A stretch of DNA of 5,843 nt from positions 1 through 5,843 of the forward strand of contig JAEZKI010000112.1 in the NCBI GenBank assembly GCA_023415525.1. Direction: 5' to 3'. The DNA comes from Bacillota bacterium (GTDB lineage Bacteria; Bacillota; Clostridia; Lachnospirales; Cellulosilyticaceae). The stretch's first letter is position 1, and each line of letters begins with the position of its first letter. The position numbers and the translations under genes are program-made. The notes beneath the pieces are model-generated. The model was not told where the DNA came from and did no database searches. It was given only the letters and a program-made list of their open reading frames with translations. Below are positions 1 to 5,555 of this stretch, piece after piece.

Positions 1-1
1 T

Positions 2-802
2 TTAGAAACACTTGGACAAGCTGGCATTCCCATTCAATCCACCTGTGGAGTAGAGGGTGGTTACAAAATTATTGATACCTATATTATAGATAAAAAAATA
101 TTAAATGAGCATGATTATGACTTTATCATAACTGCTTTACAAGGATTATTGAGTGCCTATACCAATAAAAGTGTGGAACAGACAATGGATAAGATATTTC
201 CATTTTATGATAGCAAGAATAATCCGATTAAGGTGGATTTTAGTGTAGCAAATGAAAAGGAGGAAATAAATAGTTATATAAAATTATTAGAAGAAGCTAT
301 AAGACAGCAAAAAGGAGTTGTATTTCAATATACAAATAATGAAAATGTAAAAAAACAGATTCAGGTAGAGCAGGTGAGGCTTGAGTTTAAATGGTACAAT
401 TGGTATTTGGTTGCTTTTTATCCTAAATATCAAGATTACTGTATGTTTAAATTAATTAGGATGGAGGAACTTAATGTTATAGATAAAAAAATCACCTTAA
501 ATCATATGGATATTATAAATGATAGGATGATACAGGATGAGCGAAAAATTATCTCCATTACTCTGCGTGGTAATGCAAGTATAAAATCTAAATGTAAAGA
601 ATATTTAAATGGTAAAATAAGCAAAGAATATGTGAATGGTGATTTTGAGTTTTATTTTTCAGTCCCTGAGAGTGAAAACTATTGGTTGGGTGTTATTCTT
701 TCTTTTGGAAATAACGTTACAGTATTAGAACCTAAAAGTGTTATTAAACGTATTTTATCAACTTGTAATGAGGTCAAGAGAAATTATGAGGTGAAAATTT
801 GA
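2..802 (+). CDS. YafY-type WYL-domain transcriptional regulator, 5' end missing
   Basis: This is a DNA-binding regulator whose first part, probably about 40 residues of the winged-helix domain, lies before the window. The frame is open from base 2 (266 visible residues), so it should be read as a 5'-partial gene and not as starting at the internal TTG at 149. The visible N-terminus, LETLGQAGIPI...GGYKI, is the typical end of a winged helix-turn-helix in the COG2378 family. The WYL domain follows at roughly visible residues 90-160; its name-giving W-Y-L triplet is encoded at 401-409 within FKWYNWYLVAF, followed by the usual FKLIRM strand. The last 85 or so residues fit the WCX extension. WYL domains are known to bind ligands or nucleic acids and to switch the attached HTH; the signal here is unknown. 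The stop overlaps the start of the glycosylase gene, so the regulator probably controls that operon, perhaps including itself. Family assignment is secure; target and effector are inference. Confidence 0.9.
   Translation, partial: LETLGQAGIPIQSTCGVEGGYKIIDTYIIDKKILNEHDYDFIITALQGLLSAYTNKSVEQTMDKIFPFYDSKNNPIKVDFSVANEKEEINSYIKLLEEAIRQQKGVVFQYTNNENVKKQIQVEQVRLEFKWYNWYLVAFYPKYQDYCMFKLIRMEELNVIDKKITLNHMDIINDRMIQDERKIISITLRGNASIKSKCKEYLNGKISKEYVNGDFEFYFSVPESENYWLGVILSFGNNVTVLEPKSVIKRILSTCNEVKRNYEVKI
788..802 (+). promoter_or_regulatory. RBS and 4-base stop/start overlap coupling regulator to glycosylase
   Basis: GAGGTG at 788-793 sits five bases before a TTG start at 799, and the regulator's TGA occupies 800-802. 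The 4-base overlap (TTGA) with the ribosome binding site inside the regulator's last codons is the usual arrangement for translational coupling, so glycosylase output should track regulator translation. The rare TTG start would keep initiation modest. Confidence 0.75.
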
Positions 803-1986
803 ATACCTATTCTAGAGAGGAAGCAAAAAAAAGATTATTACAATATCATAATATAGATGGCAATGAAAAAATGACGGGAATAGATGGCGTTAAAAAGATA
901 ATGCTGAGGCTTGGAAGTATTCAATATGACCCGTTAAATGTAGTTAGTCGTAATGCAGATCTTGTATTACAAGCACGAGTAGAGAACTACAAGCCAGACT
1001 ATTTATATGCCTTATTATATAAAGAACATAGTCTATTAGATGGATTTGATAAAGAGATGTGTATTTATAATACAAGGGATTTTTCACGTTTTTCGAGAGT
1101 TCGTGAGCAGCATACTTTGTCAGTTTTGAATGTTTTAAGACATCGTGGTCAAATGGGGGGATTAGATTTACTTGATGAAGTAAGAAATTTTGTAAAAGTG
1201 CATGGATTGACAGGAATAAAAGATATTTCTATTGGGGAAGTACGTGAAAGTCGGTGGGGACATAAGAAATTATCTAGTGCAGTACTTGATTATCTTTTTA
1301 ATGCAGGTGAATTGTGTGTTGCAGATAAAAAAGGAACGCAGAAATATTTTGATATAACAGAACGAATGATTAAAGCTGATTTTATTAAAATGGATGAGAT
1401 GTCAATAGAAGAATTTTTAGATTGGTATATTACAAGGCGAATAAATTGCTTAGGATTTGTGTGGAATAAGAACGGTGGCGCTTGGCAAGGTCATTTTCTA
1501 AGTAATAAAGAAATACGAAAGACTGTTTTAGACCGATTAGTAGAAAGGAATATGATTAGTACTTTCCGTATAGAGGGTATTCAGGATATATTCTATGCAA
1601 GTAATGATCTTGTTACTAATCCAAAGAATAAAATGCAGGCAGACTATTCTCGTTTTATTGCACCACTTGATAATATTATGTGGGATCGAAATATGCTGGA
1701 GAAGGTTTTTGATTTCGCTTATAGATGGGAAGTATATATACCTGTCTCAAAAAGAAAGTATGGTTATTATGTCATACCTGTTATTTATAATAATAGTTTT
1801 GTTGCAAGATTTGAACCAGAATCAATTAGTAAAGCAGGATGTTTTAGTATTAAAAATTGGTGGTGGGAAAAAAATATATGCCCTGATGAAAGAATGCGAA
1901 TGACCATCATCAAAGAAATGAATCGATTTAGTGAGTATTTGAAAGTAGAATGTGATGAAAAGAATAAAATAAAGATGAGGGGATAA
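799..1986 (+). CDS. YcaQ/AlkX-like DNA glycosylase (HTH_42 family, winged-helix)
   Basis: This 395-residue protein belongs to the HTH_42 (COG3214) glycosylases. Characterised members excise N7-alkylguanines and unhook interstrand crosslinks; E. coli YcaQ (AlkX) and the azinomycin-resistance enzyme AlkZ are the models. Visible support: IQYDPLNVVSR at residues 41-51 carries the Q-x-D catalytic pair (Q42, D44) of the YcaQ-type branch, as opposed to the Q-x-Q of AlkZ-type enzymes. A winged-helix segment spans about 148-187 (SRWGHKKLSSAVLDYLF), and the C-terminal barrel has APLDNIMWDR (288-297) and KRKYGYYVIP (318-327), both family hallmarks. The length matches E. coli YcaQ (about 400). The start is a TTG that overlaps the upstream TGA (TTGA, 799-802), with GAGGTG at 788-793. 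It is preferred over the ATG at 871 because residues 1-24 fit the family N-terminus. Activity on crosslinks is inferred from the motif only. Confidence 0.9.
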   Translation: MNTYSREEAKKRLLQYHNIDGNEKMTGIDGVKKIMLRLGSIQYDPLNVVSRNADLVLQARVENYKPDYLYALLYKEHSLLDGFDKEMCIYNTRDFSRFSRVREQHTLSVLNVLRHRGQMGGLDLLDEVRNFVKVHGLTGIKDISIGEVRESRWGHKKLSSAVLDYLFNAGELCVADKKGTQKYFDITERMIKADFIKMDEMSIEEFLDWYITRRINCLGFVWNKNGGAWQGHFLSNKEIRKTVLDRLVERNMISTFRIEGIQDIFYASNDLVTNPKNKMQADYSRFIAPLDNIMWDRNMLEKVFDFAYRWEVYIPVSKRKYGYYVIPVIYNNSFVARFEPESISKAGCFSIKNWWWEKNICPDERMRMTIIKEMNRFSEYLKVECDEKNKIKMRG

Positions 1987-1988
1987 TT

Positions 1989-2564
1989 ATGGATATCTAT
2001 AAAGAATGTCCTACTTTGGAAAACGGCAACTACAAGATAAGATTAATTGAAGTAAATGATTCAGATGATTTATTATGCATATATAGTGATAAGCAGGCGT
2101 TACCATTTTTTAATAGTGATAACTGTAATGGAAGCAATTTTTATTGTCCCAAAAAAGAAGATATGGATAATACTATAAAATATTGGTTGATGGAATATCG
2201 TGAGACTCGGGGCTTTGTACGATTTTCTATCGTGGATAAGAAGAAAGGGAAAGTGATTGGAACAATAGAAATGTTCAAAAGAAAATCCCAAGATTATTAT
2301 AATCAATGTGGCGTGTTAAGATTAGATATAAGAAGTGATTATGAGAAATCAGATTTTATAGTTGCTATCTTATCATTATGCATTGATTCCTTCTATGATT
2401 GGTTCGAGTGTTCTGCTATTATAACAAAAGCTGCATTATACGCAGTAGAACGAATAGAGGCATTACAGGAACTGAACTTTGTTAGATCGGAAGAACCCTT
2501 AATAGGACACAATCAAAAGTTAAGCTATAATGATTATTGGATAAGACGCAAAGCTTTTGAGTGA
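1989..2564 (+). CDS. GNAT-family N-acetyltransferase, RimJ/RimL-like, with divergent CoA loop
   Basis: A 191-residue protein that starts two bases after the glycosylase stop, with GAGGGG at 1977-1982 as ribosome binding site, so it is part of the same operon. The pattern is that of RimJ/RimL-type acetyltransferases: NYKIRLIEVNDSDDLLCIYSD near residues 14-34 (first strand and helix), VRFSIVDKKKGKVIGTIEMF around 77-96 (central strands and hairpin), LRLDIRSDYEKS around 110-121, then a helix and a C-terminal region ending LQELNFVRSEE, the 'aLqkLGF' strand common in this group. These enzymes transfer an acetyl group from acetyl-CoA to an amine on a protein or small molecule; the substrate cannot be told from sequence. 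The CoA pyrophosphate loop, normally Q/R-x-x-G-x-G/A, is replaced by S-D-Y-E-K-S-D-F with no glycine, so the protein may bind CoA differently or not be catalytic. Confidence 0.75.
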   Translation: MDIYKECPTLENGNYKIRLIEVNDSDDLLCIYSDKQALPFFNSDNCNGSNFYCPKKEDMDNTIKYWLMEYRETRGFVRFSIVDKKKGKVIGTIEMFKRKSQDYYNQCGVLRLDIRSDYEKSDFIVAILSLCIDSFYDWFECSAIITKAALYAVERIEALQELNFVRSEEPLIGHNQKLSYNDYWIRRKAFE

Positions 2565-2573
2565 GGTAAGAAG

Positions 2574-2597
2574 ATGAAAGAACAATCCATAGCATAG
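2574..2597 (+). other. Seven-codon mini-ORF with its own RBS (abortive start or leader peptide)
   Basis: GAGGTAAG directly after the acetyltransferase stop is followed by ATG at 2574 and only seven sense codons (MKEQSIA) before TAG. The spacing resembles a normal gene start. It could be a short leader peptide for the phosphatase gene, or the leftover 5' end of a gene that has been deleted. No attenuator hairpin was found next to it, so I favour a remnant or chance. Confidence 0.3.
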
Positions 2598-2603
2598 TGT
2601 GGA

Positions 2604-2634
2604 TTTATCTGTGATTTATCTAGTAGGTTTATCT
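2604..2634 (+). repeat. Three direct repeats of TTTATCT upstream of the phosphatase gene
   Basis: TTTATCT occurs at 2604-2610, 2615-2621 and 2628-2634, the first two within an identical GATTTATCT and the third as GGTTTATCT. The copies begin 11 and 13 bases apart, close to one helical turn. They lie in the 121-base spacer (2565-2685) between the first operon and the phosphatase. They could be operator half-sites or simply A+T-rich coincidence; no clear sigma-A promoter was found beside them. Confidence 0.4.
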
Positions 2635-2685
2635 ATTAACATATGAAGCTTGTTCAAATACAAACATGAAGGAGATGAATAGTAA

Positions 2686-3420
2686 ATGTTGAAGCCAGAA
2701 GAAAAAAATATAATTGCAATTTTATGGGATTATGATGGCACGCTTGTAGATAGTGCTAGAAAAAATATGGAAGTTACCATTGAAGTATTACGCCATTTTG
2801 ATTCAGATATTGAAGCCCATCTTCCACTAGCATTGCAAAGTTATGATGCTTATCAGGACGCAAATCATCGTTATCGTAATTGGCGGGAGCTTTATTCCAA
2901 GTGTTACGGAATACCCGCGAACAAGCTTGATGAGGCAGGGAAACTTTGGGCACCTGAACAGCAAAAGAGCAAAATTATTCCTGATATATTTCCTGGTCTT
3001 GTTGAAGTACTCGGGGAACTAAAGGGAATTCCAATGGGCATTTGTTCGCAAAATGATTCTGAGGTTATTTGGAAAAACCTAGAATATTATGGTGTGGCAG
3101 ATTGCTTTCAGTATATTGTTGGATACGCAGATGTACCAGGTAAAATGCAGAAACCTCATCCCTATGGCTTTATTAATTGCACTGAAGCTCTAAATCCAGA
3201 GAACAAAGCAGGTACTTACCTCTACATTGGTGATCATTGTGATGACGTGACATTTGGAAAAAATGGCGAGACAGCAACTGGGCACAAGGTAATTTGCATT
3301 ACGACAGATTTTCTTGGGTTGAATCGCAATCTATATCTTACATGGAAGACAGAGCCAGAATATTACATTGAAAGCACCGAGGAACTAAGACAAGTTGTGA
3401 TATCACTTCTCGAACGTTGA
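2686..3420 (+). CDS. HAD-superfamily hydrolase (phosphoglycolate phosphatase-like)
   Basis: A 244-residue cytosolic phosphatase of the haloacid dehalogenase fold. All four HAD motifs are visible: motif I WDYDGTLVDS, with nucleophile D15 and acid D17; motif II ICSQND with S121; motif III lysine K156 in MQKPHPYGF; motif IV YIGDHCDDV with D183 and D186/D187 for magnesium. The insert between motifs I and II (about residues 24-100) is helical and fits a C1 cap, as in phosphoglycolate phosphatases and related enzymes that dephosphorylate small phosphorylated metabolites. The substrate is not readable from the cap. Start: ATG 2686 with AAGGAG at 2669-2674, a slightly long 11-base gap. The gene is visibly less A+T-rich than the preceding operon (for example 32 of 60 bases at 2881-2940 are G or C by hand count), which hints at a different origin. 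It may share a transcript with the small gene 44 bases downstream. Confidence 0.88.
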   Translation: MLKPEEKNIIAILWDYDGTLVDSARKNMEVTIEVLRHFDSDIEAHLPLALQSYDAYQDANHRYRNWRELYSKCYGIPANKLDEAGKLWAPEQQKSKIIPDIFPGLVEVLGELKGIPMGICSQNDSEVIWKNLEYYGVADCFQYIVGYADVPGKMQKPHPYGFINCTEALNPENKAGTYLYIGDHCDDVTFGKNGETATGHKVICITTDFLGLNRNLYLTWKTEPEYYIESTEELRQVVISLLER

Positions 3421-3464
3421 TTGTAGATATTATTTTTTTACTTAAAGTGGGTGAGGTTTTCTAA

Positions 3465-3758
3465 ATGAATATAAATGATTTTTTAAATGAAGTAAAAGTG
3501 ATAAATTGGTTTGATAAAAGTGGAACACCTAATGAAAAATATCATATGGTATTTTCTATCTTAGAAGCCTATGATGATTGGAATGAACAAATGTTAAAAG
3601 TATGTGAGCCAAGTATTTCCGTGCTAGAAAATAAGGCAATCGAAAAGCTAGGTGGTACACAGATAGATAACATTTTCTCCACCATCTCGTCCGCTATTGG
3701 AGATGTTATTTGGGAAAAATGGGGAGAGTTTATTGAAAGACAAGAATTAGAGGACTAA
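3465..3758 (+). CDS. Small acidic protein of unknown function, probably C-terminally truncated by a frameshift
   Basis: A 97-residue product I do not assign to a named family. It starts at ATG 3465 with GTGAGG at 3451-3456 and lies 44 bases after the phosphatase. It is strongly acidic (19 D/E against 8 K/R, hand count), with four tryptophans (15, 39, 83, 86) and no signal peptide or membrane segment, so it should be a soluble cytosolic protein. Predicted character is mainly helical (FSILEAYDDWNEQMLK; IDNIFSTISSAIGDVIW). The reading frame ends in RQELED, but a second frame entered at base 3752 continues with a sensible helical sequence for 41 more codons. I infer that the gene once encoded a longer protein (at least 137 residues) and that the present end is a frameshift, or that the base call near 3750 is wrong. 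Function is unknown. Confidence 0.65.
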   Translation: MNINDFLNEVKVINWFDKSGTPNEKYHMVFSILEAYDDWNEQMLKVCEPSISVLENKAIEKLGGTQIDNIFSTISSAIGDVIWEKWGEFIERQELED

Positions 3759-3877
3759 ATGGACTTAATAATGAAATGCTAGATAAGGTTAAGAGGGATA
3801 TAGCATGGGCTTACATAGAAAGGCTATTAAATAGTCAAGGTTTATTTTCTGTCTTATTAGAGATTTATAATTAGGCT
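3752..3877 (+). pseudogene. Out-of-frame tail of the preceding small gene
   Basis: Reading from base 3752, one base back from the end of codon 96 of the upstream gene, gives GLNGLNNEMLDKVKRD, then IAWAYIERLLNSQGLFSVLLEIYN and a TAG at 3875-3877. This stretch has the amphipathic helix pattern of a real protein and no convincing start with an RBS of its own (the internal ATG at 3776 has no good Shine-Dalgarno). A stop at 3734-3736 in this frame prevents it from extending further upstream. The simplest reading is the C-terminal part of the preceding gene after a -1 (one-base loss) frameshift. No slippery heptamer is visible, so programmed frameshifting is unlikely. Confidence 0.5.
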
Positions 3878-3879
3878 AC

Positions 3880-3910
3880 AGTGCAGAGTGGGAGACTACT
3901 CCGCATTTTT
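3880..3910 (+). terminator. Candidate Rho-independent terminator
   Basis: Bases 3880-3889 pair with 3898-3907 (ten positions, one A·C mismatch and one G·T pair) around an eight-base loop, followed by T-rich bases through 3910. It lies just after the frameshifted tail and just before a candidate promoter, so it would close the phosphatase/small-gene transcript. The mismatch makes it weaker than the terminator at 5413. Confidence 0.55.
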
Positions 3911-3923
3911 ACGTTGAAGGTAA

Positions 3924-3952
3924 TTGTAAGACAAAGGTCATGAGAGTAAAAT
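3924..3952 (+). promoter_or_regulatory. Candidate sigma-A promoter for the GNAT-YoaP gene
   Basis: TTGTAA (3924-3929) and TAAAAT (3947-3952) are separated by exactly 17 bases; the -10 element matches the consensus at five of six positions and the -35 at four of six. Transcription would begin near 3959, about 48 bases before the ATG at 4007. Its position right after a hairpin and T-run supports a transcription-unit boundary. Confidence 0.5.
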
Positions 3953-3995
3953 AGACTTGCAGAGTAAGTAGCAGATAGGAATTTAGAGGAATTGT

Positions 3996-4009
3996 GGGGG
4001 AATAGAATG
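3996..4009 (+). promoter_or_regulatory. RBS that fixes the GNAT-YoaP start at ATG 4007
   Basis: GGGGG at 3996-4000 lies six bases before ATG 4007. The frame is open from a TTG at 3992, but the only purine-rich site for that codon (AGAGGA, 3985-3990) is one base away, too close. The start is therefore placed at 4007. Confidence 0.65.
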
Positions 4010-4768
4010 GAAAATTTAAATGCTGATTTTATAAATTTAACAGTAGATAACCTCAGTAATGAGCACTTATGTTGCATTATCCGTAGTAGAAAAGCACATC
4101 CAGGGGTTGAGGCAAAAAGAAAGTGGCTGGCTGAAAGGCTAGAGGAAGGGCATGTTTTTAGAAAACTAAATGCCAAGGCTACAGTTTTTATTGAATATGC
4201 GCCTCTCGAGACGGCTTGGGTTCCCATTACAGGAAAAAATTATTATTACATCTATTGCCTATGGGCTGCTGATAGCTACAAAGGAAAAAGCTACGGGAAA
4301 TTATTGATGGAGTATTGCATAGCAGATGCCAAAGAAAAAGGGAAATCTGGCATTTGTATGTTGGGAGCTACAAAACAAAAAGCTTGGCTTACAGACCAAG
4401 CATTTGCAAAAAAGTATGGCTTTGAGGTGATTGATACTACCCCAAGTGGCTATAAACTATTAGCCCTTTCTTTTGATGGGACTACACCAAGCTTTGCACC
4501 AAATGCTAGAGTTGAAAAAATTGAAAGGAAAGAGCTAACCATTTATTATGATAGGCAATGCCCCTATATCTATCAAAACATTGAAGTTATAAAACAGTAT
4601 TGCGAAATGAGTGATGTACCTGTCTTTTTCATAGAGGTAGATACCTTGCAAAAAGCAAAGGAATTACCCTGTGTTTTTAATAACTGGGCTGTGTTTTATA
4701 AAGGGGATTTTGAGACAGTGAATTTACTTTTAGATATTAAAAGTCTACAGAGAATACTCAAGAAATAA
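4007..4768 (+). CDS. GNAT acetyltransferase fused to a YoaP-type C-terminal domain
   Basis: A 253-residue two-domain protein, close in length to B. subtilis YoaP (about 250). The N-terminal half is a GNAT acetyltransferase: YYYIYCLWAADSYKGKSYG at about residues 79-97 gives the central strand and the CoA loop (K-G-K-S-Y-G), followed by the helix LLMEYCIADAKEKG and the strand GICML. The C-terminal domain (about 170-253) is YoaP-like: TIYYDRQCPY (178-187) places a single Cys-Pro pair (C185-P186) after a first strand, as in thioredoxin-like folds, and NNWAVFYKGDFETVNLL supplies later strands. Similar fusions are common in Firmicutes, but neither the acetyl acceptor nor the role of the C-terminal domain is established to my knowledge. 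No signal peptide or membrane segment is seen. It has its own candidate promoter and may be co-transcribed with the Nudix gene 126 bases downstream, since I see no terminator between them. Confidence 0.87.
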   Translation: MENLNADFINLTVDNLSNEHLCCIIRSRKAHPGVEAKRKWLAERLEEGHVFRKLNAKATVFIEYAPLETAWVPITGKNYYYIYCLWAADSYKGKSYGKLLMEYCIADAKEKGKSGICMLGATKQKAWLTDQAFAKKYGFEVIDTTPSGYKLLALSFDGTTPSFAPNARVEKIERKELTIYYDRQCPYIYQNIEVIKQYCEMSDVPVFFIEVDTLQKAKELPCVFNNWAVFYKGDFETVNLLLDIKSLQRILKK

Positions 4769-4881
4769 AACGAGAATCTAAGTGAGGGGTATAAAGTAGG
4801 AACATGTAAGGTGTAGTATATTTAATGAAGATGAGATGGGAAAAGGGATAGAGGCAATGAAATTTAATGAGATGTGAAAAG

Positions 4882-4897
4882 AAGGGACTATGCTATG
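4882..4897 (+). promoter_or_regulatory. RBS that fixes the Nudix start at ATG 4895
   Basis: AAGGGA at 4882-4887 lies seven bases before ATG 4895. An in-frame GTG at 4874 would add seven residues (MKRRDYA) but has only a weak GAG upstream, and that extension would place this strong ribosome binding site inside the coding sequence. ATG 4895 is the better start. Confidence 0.65.
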
Positions 4898-5380
4898 TAT
4901 GACTGTTGTTTTAATAAAGAAAATAATAGATTTCGATACCGTGCAGCGGCTATAATTATTGAGGACGATTGTGTGTTGTTTGCAGGAAATGAGAAAGAGG
5001 ATTACTTTTACTCTATTGGCGGTGGGGTACATATGGGAGAAACTGCTGAAGCTGCTGTTTTAAGAGAAGTGTACGAGGAAACAGGAGTCCATTATGAGAT
5101 TGATTATTTAGGTGTGATCCATGAGAATTTCTTTCGTGAAAATAGTGGAACGCTTCAAGGCTTAAATTATCATGAAGTTAGTTTTTATTTTATGATGAAA
5201 CCAAGAGGTACAAAAGAACTTCGCAGCAATAGCTATACCATGGGAGTGAAAGAAGAAATGCATTGGATACCGATTAAAGAGTTAGACAAGTATAAGGCAT
5301 TTCCTAGTTTCTTGAAAGACTATCTAAGTGAAGAACATCAAGGAATCGAACACATTGTTACAGATGAACGCAAACGATAG
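4895..5380 (+). CDS. Nudix hydrolase
   Basis: A 161-residue enzyme that hydrolyses nucleoside-diphosphate-linked compounds (NDP-X to NMP plus P-X), typically with magnesium. The Nudix box is complete: numbering from ATG 4895, G43, E49, R57-E58, E61-E62 and G64 fit G-x5-E-x7-R-E-U-x-E-E-x-G-U with U = V59 and V65. Before it come the usual first strands (FRYRAAAIIIEDDCVLF) and DYFYSIGGG; after it EIDYLGVIHENFF, the strand HEVSFYFMM, and a C-terminal helix containing WIPIKELDKYKAFPSFLK. This arrangement resembles a broad group of clostridial and bacillary Nudix proteins whose substrates are mostly unknown, so no specific substrate is given. The gene follows the GNAT-YoaP gene on the same strand, with no convincing promoter in the 126-base gap, and is closed by a strong terminator. 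Confidence 0.9.
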   Translation: MYDCCFNKENNRFRYRAAAIIIEDDCVLFAGNEKEDYFYSIGGGVHMGETAEAAVLREVYEETGVHYEIDYLGVIHENFFRENSGTLQGLNYHEVSFYFMMKPRGTKELRSNSYTMGVKEEMHWIPIKELDKYKAFPSFLKDYLSEEHQGIEHIVTDERKR

Positions 5381-5412
5381 ACTTTGGTGCGTCGAGTCAA
5401 TAAATGAGATGA

Positions 5413-5456
5413 AAACCCTATAGGTCTTGAAGAGACAAGAACTATGGGGTTTATTT
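5413..5456 (+). terminator. Strong Rho-independent terminator after the Nudix gene
   Basis: AAACCCTATAG (5413-5423) pairs with CTATGGGGTTT (5442-5452) over eleven positions with one G·T pair. After a single G·A mismatch, the inner arms TCTTG (5425-5429) and CAAGA (5436-5440) pair perfectly around a six-base loop AAGAGA. The stem ends in TTTATTT. The opposite strand would give a stem followed by TTTT, so it might work in both directions. Confidence 0.82.
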
Positions 5457-5477
5457 ATAAGAAAAGGAATGAAAACA

Positions 5478-5506
5478 TTGATTTTTAAAAATTTTTTATA
5501 CATAAT
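5478..5506 (+). promoter_or_regulatory. Near-consensus sigma-A promoter for the nucleotidyltransferase gene
   Basis: TTGATT (5478-5483) and CATAAT (5501-5506) are exactly 17 bases apart, with an A/T-only spacer of A and T runs. CATAAT differs from the consensus -10 at one position and TTGATT from the -35 at two. It lies between the strong terminator and the next gene, giving a leader of about 43 bases before ATG 5556. Confidence 0.65.
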
Positions 5507-5555
5507 AAAGTCCATATAGGGCATTTTAATAATTAGATTTTGAGGTGATAACACA

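Noticed and set aside
1595..1903. + strand ORF of 102 codons inside the glycosylase gene
   Set aside because: It is an out-of-frame shadow of the glycosylase, with leucine/isoleucine-rich low-complexity content, no RBS and no recognisable domain.
2100..2306. - strand ORF of 68 codons opposite the RimJ/RimL-like acetyltransferase
   Set aside because: Antisense shadow rich in I, F and H that comes from A+T-rich coding DNA on the other strand.
3421..3464. T-run (3433-3439) after the phosphatase as a terminator
   Set aside because: No stable hairpin precedes the T-run, so it is not supported as a terminator; the two genes may share a transcript.
3871..4227. - strand ORF of 118 codons opposite the GNAT-YoaP start
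   Set aside because: It runs antisense to the 5' part of a clear gene and through the candidate terminator and promoter; its product has no domain pattern.
4778..5032. - strand ORF of 84 codons opposite the Nudix gene start
   Set aside because: Antisense to a gene with a full Nudix box, with no RBS or domain support.
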